Positions 45,284 through 54,440 of a stretch of 64,000 nt of DNA are shown in pieces. The notes beneath the pieces were generated by a model that did no database searches, was not told the DNA's origin, and was given only the letters and a program-made list of their open reading frames with translations. Position 1 is the stretch's first letter, and each line of letters opens with the position of its first letter. The stretch is taken from positions 390,989-454,988 of the forward strand of contig NZ_FOJM01000001.1 in assembly GCF_900111825.1 (NCBI RefSeq). Direction: 5' to 3'. Position numbers and translations under genes: made by a program. The stretch comes from Pedobacter suwonensis (lineage in GTDB: Bacteria; Bacteroidota; Bacteroidia; Sphingobacteriales; Sphingobacteriaceae).

Positions 45284-46237
45284 ATGAAGATTAAGAACGA
45301 AACCAAAGTAGGTATTTTAGCTGCATTTGCCATTGCTTTATTGATAATTGGATATAACTTTTTAAAAGGAAATTCAATTTTCTCAAATGAAACCACATTA
45401 TTTGCAAAATACACAAGGGTTGATGGTTTAACGGTATCAAAACCCGTACTTATTAATGGTTATCAGATTGGCCGGGTAGCTAAACTGGAACTACAGGGAG
45501 ATGGTAGCATTATTGCCACCTTAAGCATCAATAGCAAGTATGAAATTCCTGAAAATAGTATTGCCCGTTTAGAAGGTACGGATTTGTTGGGAAGCAAAGC
45601 TATTGTAATGTCGTTAGGTGACTCGAAAAAAATGGCCGAAGACGGATACACTTTAAATGCCAATGTTGAAAAAGGCCTGATGGAACAGGTTCAACCGGTT
45701 CAAAAGAAAGCGGAGTTAATTATTGGTAAGATGGACTCTATCTTAAGTAGTGTGAATTCTATCCTAAATCCTAACTTCCAAAAAAATGTTGATAGAAGCT
45801 TTAATAGCATAGCAGGTACATTAGCATCTTTAGAAACAACTTCTAAAAAAGTTGATGGTCTGGTTGGTTCGGAAAGCGCCCGTATTGAAGCCATCTTCAA
45901 AAACGTTGAAGGTATTACGGCCAACTTAAATAACAACAATCAAAAAATAAGTGATATCTTAACGAATATCAATACCGTTACTGATAAGTTTGCAGCAGCT
46001 AACTTTAAACAGACTTTAGATAATGCAAATAATGCAATTGCTGATTTACAAAGCGTAATATCGGGAATTAAAAGTGGAAAAGGCAGTTTAGGCTTGTTAT
46101 TGAATGACGATAAAATGTATCAGAATTTAAATAATGCTTCAAAAAATCTTGATGAACTGATGATTGATTTAAAAGCTAACCCTAAACGTTATGTTCACTT
46201 CTCTGTATTTGGTGGTGGTAATAAAAAAGATAAGTAA
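45284..46237 (+). CDS. MCE/MlaD family lipid transport protein
   Basis: A 317-residue protein anchored by one N-terminal helix (about residues 10-28). An MCE domain follows (residues about 35-115: Y-T-R-V-D-G-L-T...V-L-I-N-G-Y-Q-I-G-R-V; L-E-G-T-D-L-L-G-S-K), then a long alpha-helical coiled coil. MCE proteins form hexameric rings that shuttle phospholipids between the membranes in Mla-type systems. The MlaE/F permease genes are not beside it. It follows the two amidases but has its own promoter candidate and a terminator. Confidence 0.9.
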   Translation: MKIKNETKVGILAAFAIALLIIGYNFLKGNSIFSNETTLFAKYTRVDGLTVSKPVLINGYQIGRVAKLELQGDGSIIATLSINSKYEIPENSIARLEGTDLLGSKAIVMSLGDSKKMAEDGYTLNANVEKGLMEQVQPVQKKAELIIGKMDSILSSVNSILNPNFQKNVDRSFNSIAGTLASLETTSKKVDGLVGSESARIEAIFKNVEGITANLNNNNQKISDILTNINTVTDKFAAANFKQTLDNANNAIADLQSVISGIKSGKGSLGLLLNDDKMYQNLNNASKNLDELMIDLKANPKRYVHFSVFGGGNKKDK

Positions 46238-46257
46238 ATTTAATTTTATAATTCAGG

Positions 46258-46289
46258 AAGCCTTGCAGTGTAAATTGCGAGGCTTTTTT
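46258..46289 (+). terminator. Rho-independent terminator of the MlaD-like gene
   Basis: AAGCCTTGCA (46258-46267) pairs with TTGCGAGGCTT (46275-46285 region) with one mismatch, followed by T6 to 46289. Confidence 0.8.
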
Positions 46290-46316
46290 GTAATTGAAAT
46301 TATTATAGTTTACTCT

Positions 46317-46700
46317 TTTTTACTACAGCGTATGCCAAGAATAAGCACAGCGTACAAGCGAAGCGGAATGCTCATCTGTTATCCTTAACGCAGTGAAGGA
46401 TCTTAAAAACTGAAATGGAAGTTGATATATATAGTTACTATTTTTTTACCACAGAGCACATTGAGAATAAACACAGCGTAAACTGAGAGGTATTGAAATA
46501 GTGTATTTTTTAACCTCAAAGCGCGCAAAGATAAGTCGCAAAGACCGCAACTTTAAAATGATGGCAGCACATAAGAATCTATAAATTTATGAATCTGGAT
46601 AGTCCAGCCGGGAAGTTCATGATAAATTTAGCATGACAGCCCCGATATAACCTCTGCGTTACCCGGTGCCTCCCTCTTTGTAAGCTGTGGTTGAAAAATG
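46317..46700. repeat. Nest of decayed dispersed intergenic repeats
   Basis: No gene is supported here. Three degenerate direct copies of a TTTTTTACCACAGAG-like unit start near 46317 (TTTTTTACTACAGCG), 46440 (TTTTTTTACCACAGAGCAC) and 46504 (TTTTTTAACCTCAAAGCG), each followed by an AGANTAA-CACAG or AAAGA segment. An inverted relative lies near 46650-46697 (AACCTCTGCGTTAC...GCTGTGGTTGAAAAA). A REP-like fragment (GTTATCCTTAACGCAGTGAAG, 46378-46395) and a second one near 46600-46640 (CATGATAAATTTAGCATGAC) are interspersed. Confidence 0.6.
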
Positions 46701-46701
46701 C

Positions 46702-47610
46702 TTACAGCTGAAAAGTCCTGCCCTCAACAGCTAGTTCTGTATTTTCAAAAACAGATTGCGCTTCTTCAAAAAGCATTTGCAAAGTTTTATAACGTGAAGA
46801 AAAATGCCCGATGAGTAATTTCTTAGCTCCTGTAATTTTAGCAACCTCTCCTGCCTGTAAAGCAGTTGTGTGATGCGTTTCTTTAGCCCTTTCCAATAAA
46901 TCGTGCATAAAAGTAGCTTCATGATACAAGGTATCGCAATCTTTTATGGTAGCAAAATAACTTTCATCAAATAAGGTGTCTGAACAGTAAGCATAGCAAC
47001 GTGGTGCATCCGCTTCTGTCGTATAATCTTCACTACGTAAGATATCGCCATTTGGCAGTTCAACATCCATTCCTTTTTTTAAGGCCGTATAATAAGCCAT
47101 CGGCACCTGATCACTCTTCTCTTTTATCAACTTACGCTGACGCTTCTTTTGCTGAAATATAAAACCGGTAGTTGGAATGCGGTGGTTTAAAACAATCGTT
47201 TTAACTGTCAGATCACTGTTTTCGAATATCTGAATAGATTGATCAGCTTCAATTGGAAAAAATTCAATCGGATACCTGAGTACGGTATCGGAGTATTTGA
47301 ACTGGATTTCCAAAATCTCTAGTAAAGGCTTAGGACCAAATATCTTTATCGGTTTTATCCGGCCGTTTAAATGCAAACTGGATAACAGTCCGATTAAACC
47401 AAAGTAATGATCACCATGTAAGTGACTGATAAAAATGTAATCTATACGCGCCGCTTTAAGATTATATTTAGCCAGTTGTTGTTGTGTGCCTTCACCACAA
47501 TCGATCAGGTAATATTTTTCATTACAATTTAAAAGCTGTGCGGAGGGATTTCTGTTAAATACCGGTGTAGCGGAACTGCTTCCTAAAATTGTAACTTCAA
47601 ATTTCATCAT
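46702..47610 (-). CDS. rnz: Ribonuclease Z
   Basis: A 302-residue metallo-beta-lactamase-fold endoribonuclease that cuts the 3' trailer of tRNA precursors. The metal site is H-L-H-G-D-H-Y-F-G-L, with later ligands in Y-C-S-D-T (Asp) and H-E-A-T-F and a final G-H-F-S-S-R-Y. The full family length and all motifs are present. Its own ATG (47610) is immediately followed by a second Met. It lies downstream of the STAS gene on the same strand but is separated by that gene's terminator. Confidence 0.94.
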   Translation of the reverse strand: MMKFEVTILGSSSATPVFNRNPSAQLLNCNEKYYLIDCGEGTQQQLAKYNLKAARIDYIFISHLHGDHYFGLIGLLSSLHLNGRIKPIKIFGPKPLLEILEIQFKYSDTVLRYPIEFFPIEADQSIQIFENSDLTVKTIVLNHRIPTTGFIFQQKKRQRKLIKEKSDQVPMAYYTALKKGMDVELPNGDILRSEDYTTEADAPRCYAYCSDTLFDESYFATIKDCDTLYHEATFMHDLLERAKETHHTTALQAGEVAKITGAKKLLIGHFSSRYKTLQMLFEEAQSVFENTELAVEGRTFQL

Positions 47611-47620
47611 GATAATATAT

Positions 47621-47653
47621 AAAAAGCCCCGTAGATTTTAGAAACTACGAGGC
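47621..47653 (-). terminator. Terminator of the STAS gene
   Basis: GCCCCGTAG (47626-47634) pairs with CTACGAGGC (47645-47653) with one mismatch. An A-run on this strand (47619-47625) becomes a T-run after the stem on the minus strand, so it serves the STAS gene reading leftwards. Confidence 0.75.
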
Positions 47654-47676
47654 CAGAATGTTATTTAAATATTTTG

Positions 47677-48054
47677 TTATCTATCTCCTCTAAACTCTTT
47701 CTCCAACTCCTCCATAAAGATAAAATCAGTAGCCTCGTCTATTGTATTAACAAACATTACAGATTGAAATATGTTTGATAATTCGACAATCGACGCCAGC
47801 TCATCGTTAATTCCAGTTACAATAAATAATCCGCCTGCCGATTTACAAAGCCTGTCGCCAGCAAGTAAACAGCTTAGATCCTGTGCATCATTACATTCGG
47901 TAACAGCACTTAAATCAACAACTATATTCTTAAATCCCTCTGCATTAAGCAAGTAGAATTCTGCCTTCAAACCCGGGGCATTATCATTTGTAAACTTATT
48001 TTCCTCTAACTTTAAGGTTACATATTTATCGTGTTTATCTACTGAAAATTTCAT
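47677..48054 (-). CDS. STAS domain protein lacking the phospho-site
   Basis: A 125-residue STAS domain protein. The fold is clear: V-V-D-L-S-A-V-T (residues 45-52) then a helix and L-F-I-V-T-G-I. In anti-sigma factor antagonists this loop reads D-S-S-G with a phosphorylated Ser, but here it is N-D-A-Q (55-58) followed by D-L-S, so the usual Ser is missing. It may be a scaffold or a non-phosphorylated member. No anti-sigma kinase is nearby. It lies between purC and rnz on the same strand. Confidence 0.82.
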   Translation of the reverse strand: MKFSVDKHDKYVTLKLEENKFTNDNAPGLKAEFYLLNAEGFKNIVVDLSAVTECNDAQDLSCLLAGDRLCKSAGGLFIVTGINDELASIVELSNIFQSVMFVNTIDEATDFIFMEELEKEFRGDR

Positions 48055-48099
48055 CGCTCTCTTCTCTTTATTTTACTAATGTATAAATTTCTTTCGGAT

Positions 48100-49044
48100 T
48101 TAAAGTGTTTCCAAAGCCTTTAAAACATTGGCTTCAATTCGGCTTGAGATTGCATCAGCATCAGCTTTTATAAAGTGCTCTCCTACAATTTTTTCATACA
48201 GTTCGATATAACGCTCCGAAATAGAATTAACAATTTCATTCGTCATTTCCGGAACTACCTGACCATCCTTACCTTGAAATCCGTTTTCAATTAACCACTT
48301 ACGTACGAATTCTTTTGAAAGCTGTTTTTGTGGCTCATTACGATCCTGACGTTCCTGATATCCTTCTGCATAGAAATAACGTGATGAATCAGGCGTATGA
48401 ATTTCGTCAATCAGATAGATTACACCATCGGCCTTGCCAAATTCGTACTTCGTATCAACCAAAATCAATCCGCTTTTTGCCGCGATTTCAGTTCCACGTT
48501 GGTAAAGCGCATAGGTGTATTGTTCTAACTGCTCGTAATCTGCTAAGGAAACAATTCCTTTTGCCAATATATCTTCCTTCGAAATATCTTCATCGTGGCC
48601 AACAGCAGCTTTGGTGGTCGGGGTAATAATGGGCTGAGGCAATTTATCATTCTCTTTTAATCCATCAGGTAAAGAAACACCACAAACAGACCGTTTTCCG
48701 GCACTGTATTCACGCCAGGCATGACCAGCTAGATAACCTCTGATGACCATTTCTACCTTAAACGGCTCACAGATACGGCCAATGGTAACCATTGGATCTG
48801 GCACTGACAAAACCCAATTTGGTACAATATCCTGTGTAGCGGCCAAAAACTTGGCTGCGATCTGATTTAAAACCTGTCCTTTAAATGGGATAGCCTCTGG
48901 CAATACCACATCAAATGCCGAGATCCGGTCTGATACTACCATTACCATAAACTGATCAGCTATGGTATACACATCGCGAACCTTACCTTTGTAAAAATTG
49001 CTCTGATTTGGGAAATTAAAATGGGTTTCTTTAAGTGCTTTCAT
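48100..49044 (-). CDS. purC: Phosphoribosylaminoimidazole-succinocarboxamide synthase
   Basis: A 314-residue SAICAR synthase of the larger class. Recognised by [33 protein letters not shown] and the [11 protein letters not shown] element. It joins Asp to CAIR in purine synthesis, the step after PurK/PurE, which lie 35 kb away in this window. I start it at the ATG before K-A-L-K-E-T-H-F; an upstream in-frame ATG at 49101 would add 19 residues (M-S-S-Y-S-G-L-R...) not typical of the family. Confidence 0.93.
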   Translation of the reverse strand: MKALKETHFNFPNQSNFYKGKVRDVYTIADQFMVMVVSDRISAFDVVLPEAIPFKGQVLNQIAAKFLAATQDIVPNWVLSVPDPMVTIGRICEPFKVEMVIRGYLAGHAWREYSAGKRSVCGVSLPDGLKENDKLPQPIITPTTKAAVGHDEDISKEDILAKGIVSLADYEQLEQYTYALYQRGTEIAAKSGLILVDTKYEFGKADGVIYLIDEIHTPDSSRYFYAEGYQERQDRNEPQKQLSKEFVRKWLIENGFQGKDGQVVPEMTNEIVNSISERYIELYEKIVGEHFIKADADAISSRIEANVLKALETL

Positions 49045-49110
49045 GAGGCGGTAAAAATAGGAAAAAAGTAGGAAACTCCGAAGACCGGAATAGGACGACA
49101 AAAAGTTGTA

Positions 49111-49159
49111 ACAATAAAAAAGTCCGAAGTATTTCTAATGAAAGATTTAAACTTCGGAC
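49111..49159 (-). terminator. Terminator of the phoH gene
   Basis: GTCCGAAGT (49122-49130) pairs with ACTTCGGAC (49151-49159). An A-run just before it (49116-49121) becomes a T-run behind the stem on the minus strand. It lies directly past the phoH stop. Confidence 0.75.
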
Positions 49160-49193
49160 CTTCGACTTTCGTTCCTCTGACTTCAGGACTTAA

Positions 49194-50153
49194 TTATTGG
49201 ATATCACCGTAAGCTTTCAAAATATCTTTAACCAGTTTATGCCTTACTACGTCTTCCCCGCTTAAATAAATTATATCTATTCCTTTAATATCTTCTAAAA
49301 TTCTTAAGCCATTAAACAAACCCGACATCTGTTTTTTAGGTAAGTCTACCTGGGTAACATCGCCGGTAACAATAAATTTAGCTGTTGGTCCCATACGGGT
49401 TAAAAACATCTTTAACTGCATATCGGTTGCGTTTTGCGCCTCGTCAAGTATCACAAAGCAATTATCAAGGGTACGCCCCCGCATAAATGCCAGCGGAGCA
49501 ATTTCTATCGTACGGTTTTCAATGTAAAATTTCAGTTTTTCTGCCGGAATCATATCATCCAACGCATCGTAAAGGGGACGTAGATAAGGATCGATTTTCT
49601 CCTTTAAATCACCTGGTAAGAAACCAAGATTCTCCCCTGCTTCCACCGCAGGCCTGGTGAGAATAATCCGTTTAATTTCTTTATTTTTCAATGCCCTTAC
49701 AGCTAAAGCTACTGCAGTATAAGTTTTTCCGGTACCCGCCGGACCAATGGCAAATAAAATATCGTTTTTAGCGATACTGTTTACCATTTTACGTTGGTTT
49801 GCTGTTCTGGCTTTTACCAACAGGCCGTTCGTACCGAAAACAATTACTTCTCCGCCCCCACCTGAAGATTGTTCTGTATCTTTTTTTGCAACGCCCGAAG
49901 CCTTTGCACCAAGTATGTTTTCTACATCATTATTGCTTAGCGAGCTGTATTTTTCGAGGTGCGCAACCAGTTGATTAAACTTCTCTTCGAAAGCCTTAAG
50001 TTCCTGTTCATCACCGAGAACCTTAACATCACTACCTCTCGCCACCAATTTTAACTTCGCGAAAGCACCTTTAATCATTTCGTAATTCTCATTGTTCGCC
50101 CCCCAAAAGTGAGCAGGATTTACGCTATCCAGGGTTAATTTTAATTCGTTCAA
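49194..50153 (-). CDS. PhoH family ATPase
   Basis: A 319-residue PhoH-like P-loop ATPase. Walker A is G-P-A-G-T-G-K-T-Y, Walker B region F-V-I-L-D-E-A-Q-N-A-T, with G-D-V-T-Q-V-D-L-P-K as the downstream sensor. Relatives have RNA-linked roles, but substrate and function remain uncertain. The start codon is TTG at 50153: the family N-terminus (N-E-L-K-L-T-L-D-S-V-N...F-W-G-A-N-N) begins there, and no ATG precedes or closely follows. It diverges from the SAM hydroxide adenosyltransferase. Confidence 0.93.
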   Translation of the reverse strand: MNELKLTLDSVNPAHFWGANNENYEMIKGAFAKLKLVARGSDVKVLGDEQELKAFEEKFNQLVAHLEKYSSLSNNDVENILGAKASGVAKKDTEQSSGGGGEVIVFGTNGLLVKARTANQRKMVNSIAKNDILFAIGPAGTGKTYTAVALAVRALKNKEIKRIILTRPAVEAGENLGFLPGDLKEKIDPYLRPLYDALDDMIPAEKLKFYIENRTIEIAPLAFMRGRTLDNCFVILDEAQNATDMQLKMFLTRMGPTAKFIVTGDVTQVDLPKKQMSGLFNGLRILEDIKGIDIIYLSGEDVVRHKLVKDILKAYGDIQ

Positions 50154-50256
50154 ATTGTAGTATTTTAAAAAGTTATCGGGGTATATTAATTAAAATTTGA
50201 ATATTTGCAGACGCTTAGGCCTGTACACAAGAATAAGCAATAATAATGAATTTTTA

Positions 50257-51036
50257 ATGGGGATAATTACTTTAACAACAGATTTAGGTTCAAAAGACTT
50301 TTACCAGAGCGCCCTTAAAGGTAGTCTGTTGAGTCTGATGCCTAATGTTAATTTAGTTGATATTACCCACGAAGTACCCTCATTCAATATATCATACGCG
50401 GCCTTCGTTTTAAAAAATGCTTATCCCTACTTCCCAAAGAATACCGTACACCTGATCGGTATAGACTCAGTATATAGCGAAAACACCAAGTACATTGCCG
50501 TAAAACACCGTGATCACTTTTTTGTAGGTGCTGATAATGGAATCTTCTCACTTCTTTTTGATGAGGCTCCGGAGGATGTGGTGGAGCTGAACATCATGCA
50601 GGATTTGAAATACCTGCACTTCCCCCTGGTGGATATTTTTGTTAAGGCAGCAACGCATCTGGCCAAAGGTGGTAAACTGAAAGACATTGGTTTACCTGTA
50701 GCTGAGATTGAGCAAAAGATGCTTTTACATCCTGTTATTGAACAGAATATGATTCGTGGGAGTGTAGTTTATATTGATACTTTTTGCAATGTGATTACCA
50801 ACATCACCAAAGATCTTTTTACCAAAATACAGAAAAACAGGGACTTCACTTTATACTTTAGAAAAAGTGAAACGATCACGCAGTTAAGCTGGCATTATAA
50901 CGAAGTGCAGGAAGGCGAAAAACTTTGCCTGTTCGGTATTAGTAACCATTTGGAGATCGCCATCAATAAGGGCAAAGCAAGTGGCTTGTTAGGCTTACAT
51001 TTAGGCGATATTGTGAGGGTTGAGTTTCATTCTTAG
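50257..51036 (+). CDS. SAM hydroxide adenosyltransferase (DUF62 family)
   Basis: A 259-residue member of the DUF62/SAM hydrolase (chlorinase/fluorinase fold) family, which splits S-adenosylmethionine to adenosine and methionine with water. The opening I-T-L-T-T-D-L-G-S-K-D-F-Y, the central F-V-G-A-D-N-G-I-F-S-L and Y-I-D-T-F-C-N-V-I-T-N-I are characteristic. I start it at the ATG before G-I-I-T; an in-frame ATG at 50197 would add 20 residues not typical of the family. A TTATCGGGGTATA sequence similar to the satD dyad half-site lies upstream near 50172-50184, possibly by chance. Confidence 0.92.
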   Translation: MGIITLTTDLGSKDFYQSALKGSLLSLMPNVNLVDITHEVPSFNISYAAFVLKNAYPYFPKNTVHLIGIDSVYSENTKYIAVKHRDHFFVGADNGIFSLLFDEAPEDVVELNIMQDLKYLHFPLVDIFVKAATHLAKGGKLKDIGLPVAEIEQKMLLHPVIEQNMIRGSVVYIDTFCNVITNITKDLFTKIQKNRDFTLYFRKSETITQLSWHYNEVQEGEKLCLFGISNHLEIAINKGKASGLLGLHLGDIVRVEFHS

Positions 51037-51334
51037 CAAGCCGAAAGACTAAAGCGAAAAGATTAAAGAAACAACTCAGATCAATAGACCTAAAATTATA
51101 GTCATTTCAAGCTAAGCAAAGCGAGTGACGAGAGCCAAGTAAGTGCTCAGCGAAGCTTAATTTACTACAGGAATTATTTCTAAAAAGATTTCAACCCGCT
51201 TTTACGGGCAGGCATTCGTTTCATTCCAATCGAGATGACAAATATTTTTGGCGCTTTGTATTACCAATGAGCAAATGGCTGGTGAACCATTGTACTAATC
51301 AAAACAACTTCTATCCTTTTCGCGTTTATAGCAA
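51037..51334. repeat. Intergenic stretch with decayed repeat sequence
   Basis: 298 bases without a gene. GTCATTTCAAGC (51101-51112) and CGAGATGAC (51231-51239) are inverted relatives of one another and bound a decayed REP-like element that includes CCCGCTTTTACGGGC (51190-51204, an internal hairpin). No good promoter box for the following gene was found. Confidence 0.45.
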
Positions 51335-51862
51335 ATGAAGAAATATGTTTACCTGCTCTCGGTTATCTTGTTTAGTCTGGAAGCTTTTGCCCAACAGGAT
51401 TCTGCAGCTTATGCAGCGCAACGGGTTAAAGTAAATGCTTTGCTTCAAGAGCGAAGTACAAAATTTGGTCAATATGATGAAAGTTTAACACAACGATCAG
51501 GAATTTTTGGCTGGCAAACGAAGAAAGATATTAAAAATTCAAATGAAATTCTTCGACAAGTGGTATTGACCGATAATAATATTTTTAAGGAGTTAAAAAT
51601 ATTAATGGATTATAAAGACCTGCAGAATCAGCAAAAAGTGGCCGTCGCAGATCATTCTCAAGAGCGGATCGAGGCTTACCTGCATACCATTAAAAAATTG
51701 CAGGATCAGAATGCACAGCTTAAAGAAGATTTAGCGAAAAATAGTAAAGGTAGTCTATCAACCTACATCATTGCATTCCTGATTTTGGTAACGGCAGGCG
51801 GCTTTTATTTCTTCAACAAGAAACTACAGCGATATAAAAGGTATGAAAAAAGCACTGTTTAA
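51335..51862 (+). CDS. Secreted coiled-coil protein with C-terminal membrane anchor
   Basis: A 175-residue protein, not recognised. It has signal peptide MKKYVYLLSVILFSLEAFAQ, a long charged helical region (residues about 25-140) with heptad-like leucines, then one C-terminal transmembrane helix (about 147-165) followed by K-K-L-Q-R-Y-K-R. It would sit across the envelope, with the coiled coil in the periplasm. Its last 20 bases overlap the start of the 48-residue gene downstream, so the two are coupled. Confidence 0.72.
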   Translation: MKKYVYLLSVILFSLEAFAQQDSAAYAAQRVKVNALLQERSTKFGQYDESLTQRSGIFGWQTKKDIKNSNEILRQVVLTDNNIFKELKILMDYKDLQNQQKVAVADHSQERIEAYLHTIKKLQDQNAQLKEDLAKNSKGSLSTYIIAFLILVTAGGFYFFNKKLQRYKRYEKSTV

Positions 51863-51989
51863 AGCCCTTGTCAAAATCAACAATGCCATTTTGCCAGGTT
51901 TTTATAAAAAAGATCCAAATAAGTTAAGCAAATGGCAAAAGGCTATTCTCGGTTATCGTTATTGGGTGTTAACAAAAGCGTTAGATTAA
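51843..51989 (+). CDS. Conserved-looking 48-residue protein
   Basis: The ATG at 51843 opens a 48-residue frame, M-K-K-A-L-F-K-A-L-V-K-I-N-N-A-I-L-P then G-F-Y-K-K-D-P-N-K-L...ending K-A-L-D and a TAA at 51987-51989. The basic, amphipathic composition and the central S-K-W-Q-K-A-I-L-G-Y-R-Y-W-V-L motif look like a small conserved Bacteroidota protein type; I know it only by this resemblance. It overlaps the preceding coiled-coil gene by 20 bases in another frame, and a strong terminator begins at its stop codon, both good signs that it is real. Confidence 0.72.
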   Translation: MKKALFKALVKINNAILPGFYKKDPNKLSKWQKAILGYRYWVLTKALD

Positions 51990-52017
51990 AAAAGACCAAT
52001 CCGAGATTGGTCTTTTT
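51989..52017 (+). terminator. Strong rho-independent terminator
   Basis: AAAAAGACCAATC (51989-52001) pairs perfectly with GATTGGTCTTTTT (52005-52017), a 13-bp stem with a 3-base loop. It ends the coiled-coil/48-residue transcript. Beyond it, 52020-52110 contains decayed REP-like sequence (GTCATGCTGA...TTCAGCATCT). Confidence 0.92.
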
Positions 52018-52113
52018 ATAAGTTCGTCATGCTGATAAAGATAGCTACCGGATTCATTTCAGCATCTGTTCTGAAAAGCCCCTAAACCAAGTTCAGGGTG
52101 ACGGCAAAAAGCT

Positions 52114-53064
52114 TTATTTCTTAAAATGTTCAATAATCAAAGTAGCCAGTTCTGTACCAATACGTTCCTGGGCTTCGTTTGTAGAGGCACCGATGTGCGG
52201 TGTTAACGAAATTTTTGGATGGGTTAGAATTTCAGCTAACGGCGTAGGTTCGTTATCAAAAACGTCTAAACCAGCAAAAGAAACCTGACCAGCATTAAGC
52301 GCTTCAATTAAAGCCGGCTCATCAATTGTTCCACCTCGGGAACAGTTTACAATACCAACGCCTTTTTTCATTTTAGCAAATTCTTCAGCACCTAAAATAG
52401 GCTTGTCAGCAAATGGCGTGTGCAAACTCAGGAAATCACTTCCGGTGATTACTTCCTCTAAAGAAACCGTCTTAATCGGGATACTTACTGACTTTCCACC
52501 TTGAAATTCTAATGTGATTTCTGATTCTGAAGGATATAAATCATAAGCCAGAACATTCATCCCCAGGCCTAAAGCTACTTTTGCAGTGGCACGGCCAATA
52601 CGGCCAAAACCGATAATACCTATGGTTTTACCGCTTAACTCCGTTCCTTTAGCGTAAGCTTTTTTAAGGTTGTTAAACTGTGTTGCGCCTTCAACAGGCA
52701 TTTTACGGTTGGCATCCTGTAAAAATCTGATACCGGTAAATAAGTGTGAGAATACTAATTCAGCAACTGACAAAGAAGAAGCAGCTGGCGTATTTACTAC
52801 TGCAACACCTTTACTGCGTGCATATTCTACATCAATATTATCCATACCAACGCCACCTCTGCCAATTAATTTAATATTGGGTACGGCATCAATCAGTTCT
52901 TTTCTAACTTTTGTCGCACTGCGCACCGTAATGGCATCATAGTTTTTTAAAGCTTCAGCTAATTGATCTTGCGCAATGGTTTCCGTATCAACCTGAAAAC
53001 CTGCCTTTTCTAATAATTCTTTTCCGATCGGATCAATTCCGTCGTTTGCTAATATTTTAATCAT
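52114..53064 (-). CDS. serA: D-3-phosphoglycerate dehydrogenase
   Basis: A 316-residue NAD-dependent 2-hydroxyacid dehydrogenase that starts serine synthesis. The NAD motif is G-I-I-G-F-G-R-I-G-R-A, the R-S-A-T-K-V-R and S-R-G-G-T-I-D-E residues line the active site, and the catalytic His is in T-P-H-I-G-A-S-T. It is the short form without a C-terminal ACT domain, so serine feedback through such a domain is not expected. serC lies 77 bases upstream on the same strand, which supports serA over another hydroxyacid dehydrogenase. Confidence 0.92.
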   Translation of the reverse strand: MIKILANDGIDPIGKELLEKAGFQVDTETIAQDQLAEALKNYDAITVRSATKVRKELIDAVPNIKLIGRGGVGMDNIDVEYARSKGVAVVNTPAASSLSVAELVFSHLFTGIRFLQDANRKMPVEGATQFNNLKKAYAKGTELSGKTIGIIGFGRIGRATAKVALGLGMNVLAYDLYPSESEITLEFQGGKSVSIPIKTVSLEEVITGSDFLSLHTPFADKPILGAEEFAKMKKGVGIVNCSRGGTIDEPALIEALNAGQVSFAGLDVFDNEPTPLAEILTHPKISLTPHIGASTNEAQERIGTELATLIIEHFKK

Positions 53065-53141
53065 TTTATATATGATGGCACAGATTAAAACGATTACACC
53101 GATTGAATAATCATGGTAATCTTCTGCAGTTAAAATTTAAA

Positions 53142-54215
53142 TTAATTTGCTTTTGCTTGTTTTTCTTCAAATGATTGCATGGCATCAATTAAAGCGTGTA
53201 CACTTGTAATTGGTAAGGCGTTATACATTGATGCACGGAAACCACCCACACTTCTGTGGCCTTTGATACCCACAATTCCTTGCTCCTCTGCATACTTTAA
53301 AAATGGTTTCTCCAGCTCCGGATTTTCCATCACGAAACAAATATTCATTCTAGAGCGGTCTTCAACAGCACAAGTTCCTTTAAATAAGGAATTGCGGTCG
53401 ATCTCCCTGTAAAGTGCTTCTGCTTTTTGTTTATTTTCTTTCTCAATTTCAGCTACACCACCTTTGGATTTTAACCAGCGTAAGTTTAATAAAGCCACGT
53501 AAATAGAAAAAACCGGAGGCGTATTGTACATCGAATCATTATCAATATGTGATTGATAATTCAACATCGAAGGAATTTTACGATCGATTTTACCTAAAAC
53601 CTCATTTTTTACTATAGCAATGGTTAAGCCTGCCGGACCTACATTTTTTTGAGCACCTGCATAAATTAAATCAAATTTAGAAACATCGATTACGCGGCTC
53701 ATGATATCAGAAGACATATCGCAAACCACAGGAATGTCTGTTTTAGGTACTTCAAAAAGTTCAGTTCCGTAAATGGTATTGTTTGAGGTATAGTGGAAGT
53801 AAGCACTATCAGCAGGGATTTCAAAATCCTTTGGAATAAAGGTATAATTTGCATCCTTAGATGATGCCACTACATTTACATTACCGATAAATTTAGCTTC
53901 TTTCAATGCTTTTGTTGCCCAAACACCAGTATCTAAATAACTTGCTGTTTGTCCATCGCCCAATAAGTTCATCGGTACCATGGCAAACTGTAAACTTGCA
54001 CCACCCTGTAAAAATAAAACGGAATAACCCGATGGCACATTTAATAATTCTTTTACCAACTTATCAGCTTCTGCAACAACTGCCTCAAATTCGGTTGTTC
54101 TGTGCGAAATCTCTAAAATCGATAATCCATCGTTAAAATCTAAAACAGCCTGAGCGGCTTGTTTAAACACTTCTTGAGGTAAAATACAAGGGCCTGCGCC
54201 AAAATTATGCTTCAT
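53142..54215 (-). CDS. serC: Phosphoserine aminotransferase
   Basis: A 357-residue PLP enzyme that makes phosphoserine from 3-phosphohydroxypyruvate. The Schiff-base lysine is K190 in [11 protein letters not shown]; the opening F-G-A-G-P-C-I-L-P and the C-terminal [15 protein letters not shown] are typical. It forms an operon with serA. A TACATTTA, one base off the -7 consensus, lies on the minus strand upstream near 54245. Confidence 0.95.
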   Translation of the reverse strand: MKHNFGAGPCILPQEVFKQAAQAVLDFNDGLSILEISHRTTEFEAVVAEADKLVKELLNVPSGYSVLFLQGGASLQFAMVPMNLLGDGQTASYLDTGVWATKALKEAKFIGNVNVVASSKDANYTFIPKDFEIPADSAYFHYTSNNTIYGTELFEVPKTDIPVVCDMSSDIMSRVIDVSKFDLIYAGAQKNVGPAGLTIAIVKNEVLGKIDRKIPSMLNYQSHIDNDSMYNTPPVFSIYVALLNLRWLKSKGGVAEIEKENKQKAEALYREIDRNSLFKGTCAVEDRSRMNICFVMENPELEKPFLKYAEEQGIVGIKGHRSVGGFRASMYNALPITSVHALIDAMQSFEEKQAKAN

Positions 54216-54440
54216 CTTATTATATAATGTTTTATGGGCGTAAATGTAAAATTTTTAAAGCAGTTATGCTTATAAAATCGTTACCTAAAAAATTAAATTT
54301 TGTTAAAAAAAGCCTTCAAAACGATAGGTTTATTGCAGTTTTTACAATTAAACCGATTTATCTAAATTTTGCATATTTAGAGACGTTTGACAGGAAAAAT
54401 GTATCTCCGGCTTATAGAATTGAACTTGTAATTTCCCTGG

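Noticed and set aside
46191..46388. Frame of 65 codons after the MlaD-like gene
   Set aside because: It begins inside the MlaD-like coding region and runs through the terminator and repeats.
49045..49101. Upstream in-frame ATG of purC
   Set aside because: The 19 extra residues are hydrophobic and atypical; the family starts at the next Met.
50197..50256. Upstream in-frame ATG of the SAM hydroxide adenosyltransferase
   Set aside because: The additional 20 residues do not belong to the family N-terminus.
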